A stretch of 33,858 nt of DNA from an uncultured Gammaproteobacteria bacterium (GTDB lineage: Bacteria; Pseudomonadota; Gammaproteobacteria; CAMYKB01): contig CAMYKB010000031.1 in NCBI GenBank assembly GCA_947258875.1, positions 1 through 33,858 of the forward strand, written 5' to 3'. Of this stretch, positions 1-5,626 are shown in pieces. Below the pieces are notes generated by a model. That model did no database searches. It was not told the DNA's origin and saw only the letters and a program-made list of their open reading frames with translations. Each line of letters starts with the position of its first letter. Position 1 is the first letter of the stretch. A program made the translations under genes and the position numbers.

Positions 1-40
1 GTACATCCATTCCGATAAATAGTATGTTCGAAGCTGTCAT
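1..40 (-). CDS. IS110-family transposase, N-terminus only (runs off the left edge)
   Basis: Reading leftward from an ATG at 40-38, the 13 visible codons give MTASNILFIGMDV. The hydrophobic strand ending in a GMDV/GIDV motif is how IS110-family (DEDD) transposases begin, with the Asp being the first catalytic acid. A strong Shine-Dalgarno (GGAGG on the minus strand) sits about 5 nt upstream. The rest of the gene is outside the window, so length and integrity cannot be judged. The family call rests on a very short stretch and the good ribosome site. Any short reverse-strand ORF with a similar start is a remaining alternative. Confidence 0.55.
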   Translation of the reverse strand, partial: MTASNILFIGMDV

Positions 41-175
41 GTCGACCTCCGATCCTGTTTATTGATGGCGATGTCCTCAATCATTATGGCTCTGACGCAC
101 AGCGTTAATCCACGCTTAGGACGGAGGTCGGCACCTTCTGCGGAAAGCCATTATGTCTATGCATCCGGAAAACAT
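41..175. repeat. Non-coding stretch upstream of the IS110-like gene, with a 75-bp imperfect palindrome
   Basis: No convincing gene lies here. The arms at 82-99 and about 139-156 match at roughly 14 of 18 positions when one is reverse-complemented (left arm begins CATTATGGCT, right arm ends AGCCATTATG). A smaller hairpin (AGCGT/ACGCT, 101-116) lies between them. A second inverted pair flanks the region (CGACCTCCG near 44-52 and CGGAGGTCG near 122-130). The right arm ends in ATTATGT, one base off an attC core GTTATGT, about 20 nt before the next gene start, as in integron cassettes. It could be a worn attC site, an IS110 end, or both. IS110 elements can carry a guide RNA in this non-coding end. 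Confidence 0.4.
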
Positions 176-547
176 ATGAAAAAGATATTTTTACTACTTT
201 GCATATTCTTGCTCTCAAGTACCTCGTATGCCTCAAAAATTGGTCGAATTACCTTAGAAGACATGGAGACTAAAGCAGAGTACATCATTCTAGGGAAGGT
301 CATTGATGTAGAGCGAGACTTAGATAGAGATAAAGTTACTATAGAAATACGAAAGTTGCTAAAAGGGAATAAGCTACCTAATGAAATAGTTAGCTTTTGG
401 CTTACTTCTAGGGGTGGCTTAAAAGATTTTGATCCTGAGGTTCAGGTTGGAAACTCAATTGTAGCATTTCTGGTAGGGGAAAATGGCAAATTCAAAAAGG
501 CTTATTGGGGTAGTATTGCCATATTTACAAAACCAAATTATTTGTAG
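176..547 (+). CDS. Small secreted hypothetical protein (cassette-like gene)
   Basis: A 123-residue protein starting MKKIFLLLCIF. The first ~20 residues are a classical Sec signal peptide (two Lys, hydrophobic core, cut likely after SYAS), which is why the ATG at 176 is preferred over the longer reading from 62. The mature part is charged, has a beta-rich look (AEYIILGKVIDVERD, then VTIEIRKLLKG), and ends TKPNYL. I do not recognise the family. The pattern resembles small periplasmic proteins that begin 'A..I..GKV..V' and precede a conserved WLTSRGG-type strand. AT-rich codon use differs from the GC-richer chromosome to the right. It is followed after 14 nt by an attC-like site, suggesting a captured gene cassette. 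Confidence 0.7.
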   Translation: MKKIFLLLCIFLLSSTSYASKIGRITLEDMETKAEYIILGKVIDVERDLDRDKVTIEIRKLLKGNKLPNEIVSFWLTSRGGLKDFDPEVQVGNSIVAFLVGENGKFKKAYWGSIAIFTKPNYL

Positions 548-561
548 GCGTTAAGACTAAT

Positions 562-651
562 GCATAACAATGAACTTTCAGTTGGACGCTCCGCTTTGCT
601 GCGCGCCTCTGAGCATAGGCATTATGCCCTACATACACCATTGAGTTAAGC
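562..651 (+). repeat. attC-like recombination site, degenerate
   Basis: It starts with an inverse core GCATAAC (562-568) and ends with a core GTTAAGC (645-651) that fits GTTRRRY. The inner arms share CAATG next to each core (GCATAACAATG versus reverse-complement GCTTAACTCAATG). Total length is 90 bp, in the usual attC range. It lies directly after the preceding stop codon, where an attC belongs. The middle is GC-rich. Cores are imperfect mirror images, so it is probably worn. Confidence 0.55.
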
Positions 652-702
652 TGAATAATTGAGAATTGTGTAAATATAAATGATAAATAGTAGATTGGTC
701 GT

Positions 703-1071
703 ATGGTGCGTTTTACGGCATTAATACTAGCCTACTTTTTCTTAGTCCTGGCAATAGTGGGTATGTTTTTCCCTGGTTTGCCAACGGTTCCTTTTTTGCT
801 TTTAACAGCATGGTTTGCAGCAAGAGGATCTGGCCGTTTACATAGCTGGTTATATGCTCATCCACATTTAGGTAAATTGCTTATTGATTGGGAGCGACAG
901 GGAGCGGTATCACGTACAAGTAAAGTAACAGCAGTGTTAATGCTAATTGCTAGCTGGATTGTCATGTATCTTCGCTTAGATAATGCTTGGTGGGTGGCTG
1001 GTGTTGCCGTACTATTTGTTGCAATAGCTACGTTCTTAGTAAGTAGGCCAGAACCCAATAAACATGAGTAA
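703..1071 (+). CDS. YbaN-family (DUF454) inner-membrane protein
   Basis: 122 residues. The N-terminal half carries the DUF454 hallmark: a membrane helix, then GMFFPGLPTVPFLLL, then aromatic-rich WFAARGS and the LHSWLYAHPHLGKLLIDWE segment. Two further hydrophobic helices follow (about 74-92 and 95-113). Family members such as E. coli YbaN are about this long and have no established function, so none is given here. The gene sits between two attC-like sites, so it looks like a gene-cassette copy rather than the chromosomal one. No clear Shine-Dalgarno precedes the ATG (TTGGTCGTATG). Confidence 0.85.
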   Translation: MVRFTALILAYFFLVLAIVGMFFPGLPTVPFLLLTAWFAARGSGRLHSWLYAHPHLGKLLIDWERQGAVSRTSKVTAVLMLIASWIVMYLRLDNAWWVAGVAVLFVAIATFLVSRPEPNKHE

Positions 1072-1089
1072 CAAATATATAATATTGTG

Positions 1090-1177
1090 GCATAACAAGT
1101 CGTTTAAATCGCTGTGAAAAAACCCCCACAGCTCGGACGAGTAAAAAAGCGGCTCGCCGTTTAACTCAGCGTTATGT
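1090..1177 (+). repeat. attC recombination site of an integron cassette
   Basis: This is the best attC in the window. The inverse core is GCATAAC (1090-1096) and the core is GTTATGT (1171-1177). Typical inner boxes are present: AAGTCGTTTAA on the left and GTTTAACTCAGC on the right, the layout of classical cassette sites. CATAAC is mirrored exactly, and the following ~10 bases are mirrored with the usual spacer mismatches. Length is 88 bp. It contains a sub-hairpin GCTGTG/CACAGC (1111-1132). It begins 18 nt after the YbaN-family stop codon. Confidence 0.8.
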
Positions 1178-1214
1178 TCCCGAGCTACCCATGAAGAGTA
1201 GACACACTCAACAA

Positions 1215-1361
1215 TTAGATTAATATCTAACGAGAGGTGTCAAAATGGCAATCAAAAGAACGAAAGCATACCCAGAGTCATTCCTCCGTGAGGCAGTCAG
1301 ATTAGCAGATTTGCCTGATAGGACAGCAGTCGATGTCGCTAAAGAACTAGGGACTCATCCG
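1215..1361 (+). mobile_element. IS3-family remnant: leader hairpin and first 39 codons of orfA
   Basis: A hairpin TTAGAT-taat-ATCTAA (1215-1230) and a Shine-Dalgarno GAGAGGTG precede an ATG at 1245. The 39 codons that follow (MAIKRTKAYPESFLREAV..., ending KELGTHP) match the start of IS3-family OrfA, a small helix-turn-helix protein that binds the IS ends. The usual continuation after the HP (NQ.YNWR) is missing. The reading frame passes instead into a histidine-phosphatase gene. No orfB or right end is present, so it is a dead fragment left by a deletion. Confidence 0.75.
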
Positions 1362-1922
1362 CTGAGGAAATTTTGGGCGGCCTCCCTTACAACGGTTATC
1401 CTTCTCCTATATACAGCGCCAGGGCTTTCTTCAGAAGGAGAGGCAGCGCTCTGGAATGCACTGCGCTCGGGGGTACACATTGCGCTATTGCGTCATGCGA
1501 TCGCCCCCGGCATGGGAGATCCAGCGGATTTCACGCTTGGCGACTGCGGTACACAAAGGAACCTCTCTGACGAGGACCGCGATCAGGCTGCGCGGATCGG
1601 TATGCGCTTCCGTGCAAACGGGATTAAGACGGCACGCGTGTTGTCGCTGCCTCGAAACGGCGAGATTGCTGAAGCTCGGACCGATTCAAGCGTTATCCGC
1701 TCTCAAATCCTTTTTTGAAGACTTCGAGCGCCAGAAGCCGCAAACTCAAATGCTTCAGGAGTGGCTTGCCGGGCAAGATCTCGATCAGCTACTGGTGTGG
1801 TCACACATCAAGTGAACATCACGGCCCTAGCTGATGTCTATCCCAGTTCTGGCGAACTGGTGATCATTCACCGATCCAAAACCGGTGAAATTTCAGTTGT
1901 CGGCACCATTGAAACACATTAA
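1362..1922 (+). pseudogene. Histidine phosphatase family protein, frameshifted and fused to an orfA stub
   Basis: From 1362 the frame reads LRKFWAASLTTVILLLYTAPGLSS, a signal peptide. Then comes ALLRHAIAPG with the RH motif whose His is phosphorylated in the histidine phosphatase superfamily, and the CGTQRNLSDEDRDQAARIG block typical of it. Near 1646 the frame changes (loss of about 11 bases before CRCLETARLL). Near 1795-1800 it changes again (the expected VTHQVNITAL continues in another frame). The last segment (DVYPSSGELVIIHRS...) ends at the TAA 1920-1922. Two shifts and a lost start codon make it non-functional as a phosphatase. A fusion peptide from 1245 to 1718 could still be translated. 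Confidence 0.8.
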
Positions 1923-2054
1923 GCCTTGCTTAAGGCATAATAATGAAACATATCACTCCGTAGGAAAGAGAATATTAATTTGTTTGGTGCAGGACGCTAC
2001 TACTGCTATTGCGCCATACTACATCCAATAAACAACAAATAGACAGGGGAACCG
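1923..2054. other. Intergenic stretch, no gene seen
   Basis: Begins with a small inverted repeat (AAGCCTTGCTTAAGGC, 1921-1936) and GCATAAT, one base off an attC inverse core. I could not find a partner core before the next gene, so no attC is called. Otherwise featureless. Confidence 0.3.
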
Positions 2055-2288
2055 ATGGCGGTAAAAAAAGTAAGCATATCGCTCGACATGGTAATCGTTA
2101 TTGCCGTTGTTTTTATCATTTCATTTGGATACAACCTGTATCAGAAGTATCAATATCAGGATTTGTTGCAAGAGCATGTTGATGTTATGTGGCACGACCA
2201 GAACATGGAGATCAACTGGAAGTATGTCAAAGGTCTGCTAGAAAAGTGTGAAGGAAAGAATAAGGAAGACATCAAGGATAAGTCTTGA
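2055..2288 (+). CDS. Small single-pass membrane protein, function unknown
   Basis: 77 residues. One transmembrane helix at about residues 11-28 (MVIVIAVVFIISFGY...) is followed by a tyrosine-rich YQKYQYQDLLQEH segment and a Lys/Glu-rich tail ending KNKEDIKDKS. AGGGGA about 6 nt before the ATG serves as ribosome site. I do not recognise the family. The stop TGA overlaps the ATG of a second, truncated reading frame (TGATG at 2286-2290), so this was probably the first gene of a two-gene unit whose second gene was destroyed. Confidence 0.6.
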   Translation: MAVKKVSISLDMVIVIAVVFIISFGYNLYQKYQYQDLLQEHVDVMWHDQNMEINWKYVKGLLEKCEGKNKEDIKDKS

Positions 2289-2347
2289 TGAAGGTTATTT
2301 TTTTACTGGCTACCCCCTTTGCAGGCACGATGAATGAGTTTTTTTAG
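2288..2347 (+). pseudogene. Truncated start of a second gene, overlapping the preceding stop codon
   Basis: ATG at 2288 overlaps the stop of the small membrane protein (TGATG), the classical translational-coupling arrangement. Nineteen codons follow (MKVIFLLATPFAGTMNEFF) before TAG. The start resembles a signal peptide or a membrane segment. IS3-remnant sequence begins at about 2345, so the gene appears to have been cut off by an insertion and later deletion. The product cannot be identified. Confidence 0.35.
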
Positions 2348-2352
2348 TTAGA

Positions 2353-2480
2353 CCTGAACTAATTATTCAGGAGCGTTCAAGATGCCAAAACCGGGACCAA
2401 GAACGACGTATAAGTACAGTGAGGAATTCAAGGCAACAGCTGTCAAGCTGAGTGAATTACCGGGTGTAGCGAGTGTTTAA
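2353..2480 (+). mobile_element. IS3-family remnant: leader hairpin and first 32 codons of orfA
   Basis: Hairpin CCTGAA-ctaatta-TTCAGG (2353-2371) runs straight into the ribosome site AGGAG, with ATG at 2382. The 32 codons (MPKPGPRTTYKYSEEFKATAV..., ending LPGVASV, TAA at 2478) match the start of IS3-family OrfA proteins. It is a different lineage from the fragment at 1245, which begins MAIKRTK. Normal OrfA would continue into the helix-turn-helix. The break is near 2473 and the tail of another gene follows immediately. Confidence 0.7.
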
Positions 2481-2572
2481 AAGTAGCGCATCATATTTGG
2501 GTTGGTTCAAAAGCAGTTTGGGATGAAATTGGTGATTCTGGAGTACAGCATCTTGAATCTTTTAAGGGGTAA
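2477..2572 (+). pseudogene. C-terminal remnant of a GFA-family (formaldehyde-activating enzyme-like) protein
   Basis: In the frame ending at TAA 2570-2572, about 31 codons read ...HHIWVGSKAVWDEIGDSG then QHLESFKG. The HIWVGSKA.WDEIGD pattern is the usual end of GFA (glutathione-dependent formaldehyde-activating, Mss4-like fold) proteins. The zinc-binding Cys residues, which lie earlier in the family, are missing, so nothing functional remains. It is directly downstream of the broken orfA, which suggests IS insertion into the GFA gene followed by deletion. Confidence 0.5.
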
Positions 2573-2621
2573 CATGAGCATTACAGTAATGCACAACAAC
2601 CGCTGACGCTAATCGTTATGT
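2567..2621 (+). repeat. Candidate attC site, short and degenerate
   Basis: The core GTTATGT (2615-2621) is identical to the core of the good attC at 1171 and lies 18 nt before the next gene start, as expected for a cassette. A left arm GGGTAAC + ATGAGCATTA mirrors GTTATG and TGACGCTAAT with mismatches. A perfect 15-bp palindrome (GCATTAC-a-GTAATGC, 2578-2592) lies inside. The right half is convincing; the left half is poor. Confidence 0.45.
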
Positions 2622-2639
2622 TTCACAAAGGATTTGCTA

Positions 2640-3131
2640 ATGTCTAAATTTCAATTGGCACAGCTAAACATTGCAAAAATGAAATATTTACTGAATTCAC
2701 CGGAAATGTCTGACTTTGTTGGCAATCTTGACCGGATAAATGCCCTTGCTGAAGATGCACCTGGATTTATTTGGAGATCACAATCTGATGATGGTAATGC
2801 TGTAGTTGTTAAGTTATTTGGTTCTAACATGTTAGTAAATATGAGTGTGTGGTCAGATATTGAGCTATTACATAATTATGTATATCGCTCAGAACATTCT
2901 AAAGTGATGAGTAAGCGTAAAGAGTGGTTTGAGCGAATAGAGTATGCATATTCAGTGCTATGGTGGGCGCCAGAAAATACGAAACCTACTTTTGTAGAAG
3001 CAAAAGAAAAGCTATTAGTGTTAAAGAATAGTGGGCCAACTAATGAAGCATTTACATTTAAAAATGCTTTTCCAGCGCCAAACGCGCATTTTAATCAATC
3101 CGTTGGTGATATTGATGATCAGCGCCAATAG
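2640..3131 (+). CDS. DUF3291 domain-containing protein (gene cassette)
   Basis: 163 residues counted from the ATG at 2640, which has AAAGGA 8 nt upstream. A TTG two codons earlier is less likely. The sequence fits DUF3291: FQLAQLNIAKMKYLLNSPEM at the start, then a GFIWRSQS strand, VNMSVWSDIELLHNYVYRSEH in the centre, and VLWWAPE followed by TFKNAFPAP near the end. This is a small alpha+beta (antibiotic-biosynthesis-monooxygenase-like) fold of unknown activity. The family is common among integron cassettes, consistent with the core site upstream and an attC-like site starting at the next base after the stop. AT-rich codons contrast with the core genome. Confidence 0.85.
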   Translation: MSKFQLAQLNIAKMKYLLNSPEMSDFVGNLDRINALAEDAPGFIWRSQSDDGNAVVVKLFGSNMLVNMSVWSDIELLHNYVYRSEHSKVMSKRKEWFERIEYAYSVLWWAPENTKPTFVEAKEKLLVLKNSGPTNEAFTFKNAFPAPNAHFNQSVGDIDDQRQ

Positions 3132-3225
3132 ACATAACACATCGCTCAAAGCCCGGGACGCGCTGAGGCGCGCCCCTTATGCTAATCTACATGGACTCCC
3201 CCTGTGTCAAGCGCAGATGTTGAAC
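3132..3225 (+). repeat. Candidate attC site after the DUF3291 gene
   Basis: The inverse core ACATAAC (3132-3138) follows the stop codon directly, with CATCGCTCAAAGCCCGGG next, a typical left half. The best right end is GTTGAAC (3219-3225), which fits GTTRRRY and whose inner box mirrors AACACATCGCT approximately. CTTATGC (3176-3182) is an alternative, shorter right end. The left half is well supported; the right boundary is uncertain. Confidence 0.5.
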
Positions 3226-3444
3226 GACGTAAAGGCATAAGACTGCAGCTCTACATTCGGCCTTTTTAATTGAGTCGCTTTGACTCTGGCCATGATGACT
3301 ATTCGCTGGGGGATTTGCCTCATTCGTTAGACGGCGTTGAACGCCATTAAGCTAAACAGGCTCGTCTCCCCTCGGTCTGACCGTTATCGTCATACAACGC
3401 CTTCGCAGGACTCGGCAGGGTTACTCACTGCTGTCCCGCTAACG
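3226..3444. other. Gene-less stretch with several small palindromes
   Basis: No plausible gene on either strand. It contains a hairpin GAGTC-gcttt-GACTC (3272-3286) and the palindrome GGCGTTGAACGCC (3333-3345). An isolated GTTAGAC (3326-3332) fits an attC core but has no clear partner. This is probably decayed cassette or repeat DNA. Confidence 0.35.
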
Positions 3445-3532
3445 CGTCATTTCCGCGTAGGCGGAAATCCAGTGAACATGAATAGGCTATAAATCAATCG
3501 TTTACTGGATACCCGCCTGCGCGGGTATGACG
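3445..3532. repeat. Inverted pair of REP-like palindromes (MITE-like unit)
   Basis: Two ~30-bp units face each other. The left is CGTCAT-TTCCGC-gtag-GCGGAA-ATCCAGT (from 3445); the right is ACTGGAT-ACCCGC-ctgc-GCGGGT-ATGACG (3504-3532). Each unit is itself a hairpin, and the pair forms a larger inverted repeat around an AT-rich centre. The arms resemble the widespread GTCATTCCCGC...GCGGGAATCCAGT repeats (dRS3-like) dispersed in many proteobacteria. Confidence 0.75.
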
Positions 3533-3543
3533 ACAGTTTCGAT

Positions 3544-3707
3544 GAGATTTCCATGTAATCTAGCACAAAGGAGATCTCAGCATGAAGAAGAAGCGATACA
3601 CCGAGGAACATATCATCGGTGCCATCAAGGAACATGAGGCGGGGGTTAAGGTGGATGAGCTTTGTCGAAAACTCGGTATTTCGGCCGGCACCTTCTACAA
3701 CTGGCGC
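3544..3707 (+). mobile_element. IS3-family remnant: leader and first 42 codons of orfA
   Basis: An inverted pair GAGAT (3544-3548)/ATCTC (3574-3578) and AAAGGAG precede an ATG at 3582. MKKKRYTEEHIIGAIKEHEA and the helix-turn-helix ELCRKLGISAGTFYNWR follow, a clear IS3-family (IS407/IS2-like) OrfA start. The match stops after NWR, where normal proteins continue with SKYGG-type sequence. The open frame goes on to 3764 with unrelated residues. No orfB is present. Confidence 0.8.
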
Positions 3708-3715
3708 GGCTTCGC

Positions 3716-3829
3716 TATGCTTTCATTGAGAGCGCCCCTGGAAGTAGTAGAAACATACGCCTAACTGAAACGCGCGAAGGTAACGCCTGGATACAAAATA
3801 ACAAGGATCTGTTGTCAAACCGGTTTTGA
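3716..3829 (+). pseudogene. Possible 3' remnant of an unidentified gene
   Basis: After the orfA break, one frame stays open to TGA 3827-3829 and has a protein-like composition (RLTETREGNAWIQNNKDLL). It has no start codon of its own and no family is recognised. It would parallel the phosphatase and GFA remnants that follow the other two orfA stubs. Weakly supported. Confidence 0.2.
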
Positions 3830-3954
3830 CCTGTATTGATGTCTGCTCTGGCAGGTGGCCTTTTACGTTATTTCATCAAGACAAATTTGCCGGGCAAAGG
3901 AATAAACCCTGTCGGACAACAGTCTTGTTATAAACAATAACCACGAGGATCATC

Positions 3955-4434
3955 ATGAAATTACGCTTCTGGCATATCGTCTTTTTGTTCCCCATCAACT
4001 CCGCATGGGCTGCAGACACTCCGGCGACGCTTTCGCTGGAGACATTATCCCCTGAGGTAGCCAATCAGATCGTGGTGGCTGCCATTACAGATTGTACCAG
4101 ACGCGGTTTCAAGGTCTCCGCTGCCGTGGTCGGCCGGGACGGTAACTTGTTGGCGTTTCTGCGCAACCCGTTATCAGGCCCACATACCATTCTTACCAGT
4201 CAGAAAAAAGCCTACACCGCTGCCAGCCTGCAAGCCGCAACCTCTGCCATGGCTGACCGCCCCGACCTCAATTATGCGCCGGGTATTCTGCTCATTGTTG
4301 GCGCTGTCCCCATTAATGTTGCCGGTAAATTCTACGGTGGCGCGGCGGTGGCAGGCGCGACAACCGAAGTTGATGAACAGTGCGCACAGGCGGGCATTGA
4401 TGCGGTGAGCGAAATCCTGGAATTCGCCGACTAG
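3955..4434 (+). CDS. Secreted GlcG/HbpS-family protein
   Basis: 159 residues. A signal peptide (MKLRFWHIVFLFPINSAWA, cut before ADTPA) is followed by one GlcG/HbpS (DUF336) domain. Markers are ITDCTRRGFKVSAAVVGRDGNLLAFLRNP, the SQKKAYTAAS stretch, GILLIVGAVPI and the glycine-rich GKFYGGAAVAGA strand near the end. Members include the haem-binding HbpS and the uncharacterised GlcG. The substrate here is unknown and periplasmic location is inferred. A good ribosome site (CGAGG) lies 7 nt before the ATG. This is the first intact gene right of the mobile region and has the GC content of the core. Confidence 0.85.
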   Translation: MKLRFWHIVFLFPINSAWAADTPATLSLETLSPEVANQIVVAAITDCTRRGFKVSAAVVGRDGNLLAFLRNPLSGPHTILTSQKKAYTAASLQAATSAMADRPDLNYAPGILLIVGAVPINVAGKFYGGAAVAGATTEVDEQCAQAGIDAVSEILEFAD

Positions 4435-4551
4435 GCGATACGCCTGCTTGCACTTGAATGAGCAACTTATCGGGACATCAGATACAACAGTGTAGGCACC
4501 CGCTCGGCAGAGCCCGCAGATTGTTTGCATCATTGCTGTTCCCGATGGGCT

Positions 4552-4566
4552 GCCCGCGATGCGGGC
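4552..4566. repeat. Short GC hairpin between the GlcG-like gene and the next gene
   Basis: GCCCGC-gat-GCGGGC, a perfect 6-bp stem with a 3-nt loop, not followed by a T-run. It lies just upstream of the preferred start (4578) of the following gene, so it is a structure in the leader rather than a proven terminator. Confidence 0.5.
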
Positions 4567-4577
4567 GGCTGGTCTAT

Positions 4578-4859
4578 ATGCCGCATGTAAAGCTGGCTAA
4601 TGCGATTCGGCGCCTCACCTGTGCCAGAGGTATGCCGGTTTTATTAGTACTGATCCCGACATTTTTTTATCCTTATGCGGTTATCTTGGTGCTATTGCTT
4701 GTTACCGCGTTATTGTATTTTTGGGATAGCTTTAGTCTCGCGCCCAAGGAATTCGCAAAAGAACAGCGTGATCAGCGCGGCGCGGCATTGCTGGTATTCG
4801 CTGGCGCTTGCGTGCTGATTTGCGCCAGCGTGCTGGTGTTTTTGTTTACTCGAAACTAG
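4578..4859 (+). CDS. Small two-helix membrane protein, function unknown
   Basis: 93 residues from the ATG at 4578. Two hydrophobic helices lie at roughly 20-47 (MPVLLVLIPTFFYPYAVILV...) and 69-91 (AALLVFAGACVLICASVLVF), joined by a charged loop KEFAKEQRDQRG, ending FTRN. The frame is open back to an ATG at 4458. However, the extra 40 residues are poor in character, span a GC hairpin and contain an isolated CPRC pair, so the shorter start is preferred. No family recognised. Its stop codon overlaps the stop region of the oppositely oriented xthA by 4 bp (4856-4859). Confidence 0.55.
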   Translation: MPHVKLANAIRRLTCARGMPVLLVLIPTFFYPYAVILVLLLVTALLYFWDSFSLAPKEFAKEQRDQRGAALLVFAGACVLICASVLVFLFTRN

Positions 4860-5623
4860 ATGTTGAATTCCGCTACCACTGGTGCGTGATCGGACGGCCG
4901 CTCCAGTTTGCGCGGCTCTATATCGACGATGCTGCTGGTGCATTTCTTCGCCAGCGGCGTGCTGGCCAGAACCAGGTCGATACGCAGCCCGCGGTTACGG
5001 CGAAACCCCGCCGCGCGATAATCCCACCAGCTGAAGACATCCTCCTGCTGATCAAATTTGCGGAAACTGTCTTCAAAACCGAGGCTCAGGATTTTCTGCA
5101 GCGCCTGCCGCTCGGCTGTGCTACACAAGATTTTCTCATGCCAGGCTTCGGGGTCATACACATCGCGGTCCTCCGGCGCAATATTGAAATCCCCCAACAC
5201 CACATAGTTTGGATGCCGCTTCATATCGGCCGCAATGTATGATGTGACCTTTTCCAACCAATCCAGTTTATAGGCAAATTTTTCCGAGCCCACTTCCTGC
5301 CCATTGACGACATACAGATCCAGCACGCGTAGCTTGCCAATCGTTGCCCCCAGGATCCTGCGTTGCGGATCATCGAGGTTCGGCACATCAGTAATCACCT
5401 CGCTGGCTTGCTGCTTGCTGATGATGGCAACACCGTTATAGGTTTTTTGGCCCGAATAGACGACGTTATAACCGGCTGCCTCAATGTCCGCTACGGGAAA
5501 CTGGTCGTCGGTTTGTTTGGTTTCCTGTAACGCCAATACATCGGGTTGATTATCGGCAAGCCAGTCGAGCACATGCGGCAAGCGCACACGCAGGGAGTTG
5601 ACATTCCACGAGGCTATTTTCAT
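4856..5623 (-). CDS. xthA: Exodeoxyribonuclease III / AP endonuclease
   Basis: 255 residues from the ATG at 5623-5621. A TTG immediately before it is an unlikely start. The protein cuts DNA 5' to abasic sites and degrades 3' ends in base-excision repair. The EEP-nuclease motifs are in order: MKIASWNVNSLR (metal-binding Asn), DVLALQETK (catalytic Glu), GVAIISK, VLGDFNIAPED (Asp/Asn pair), RIDLVLAS and SDHAPVVAEF at the C-terminus (Asp-His). Length is normal for the bacterial family. The upstream SH3 gene stops only 3 nt before this ATG (TAA-ttg-ATG), so the two are almost certainly co-translated. Confidence 0.95.
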   Translation of the reverse strand: MKIASWNVNSLRVRLPHVLDWLADNQPDVLALQETKQTDDQFPVADIEAAGYNVVYSGQKTYNGVAIISKQQASEVITDVPNLDDPQRRILGATIGKLRVLDLYVVNGQEVGSEKFAYKLDWLEKVTSYIAADMKRHPNYVVLGDFNIAPEDRDVYDPEAWHEKILCSTAERQALQKILSLGFEDSFRKFDQQEDVFSWWDYRAAGFRRNRGLRIDLVLASTPLAKKCTSSIVDIEPRKLERPSDHAPVVAEFNI

Positions 5624-5626
5624 CAA

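Noticed and set aside
62-175. 38-residue N-terminal extension of the first cassette gene
   Set aside because: The signal peptide starts at MKKIFLLL (176); the extension runs through the palindromic region and would block export.
1456-1815. Separate 119-residue open frame
   Set aside because: It is the middle part of the frameshifted histidine phosphatase read in its second frame, not an independent gene.
1923-2054. GCATAAT as a further attC
   Set aside because: No matching core found within 150 bp; the motif alone is too short.
2622-2630. TTTCAC as a third parS half-site
   Set aside because: Only half the palindrome is present (TGTTTCACAAAG); ParB needs both arms.
3447-3635. Reverse-strand 62-residue frame
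   Set aside because: It covers REP-like repeats and the orfA start on the opposite strand; no protein character.
1-3950. Complete integron with integrase
   Set aside because: No tyrosine recombinase gene on either strand in this window; only attC-like sites and cassette-type genes.
4458-4577. 40-residue N-terminal extension with CPRC of the two-helix protein
   Set aside because: It spans a GC hairpin and has unnatural composition; an ATG at 4578 gives a cleaner membrane protein. Not fully excluded.
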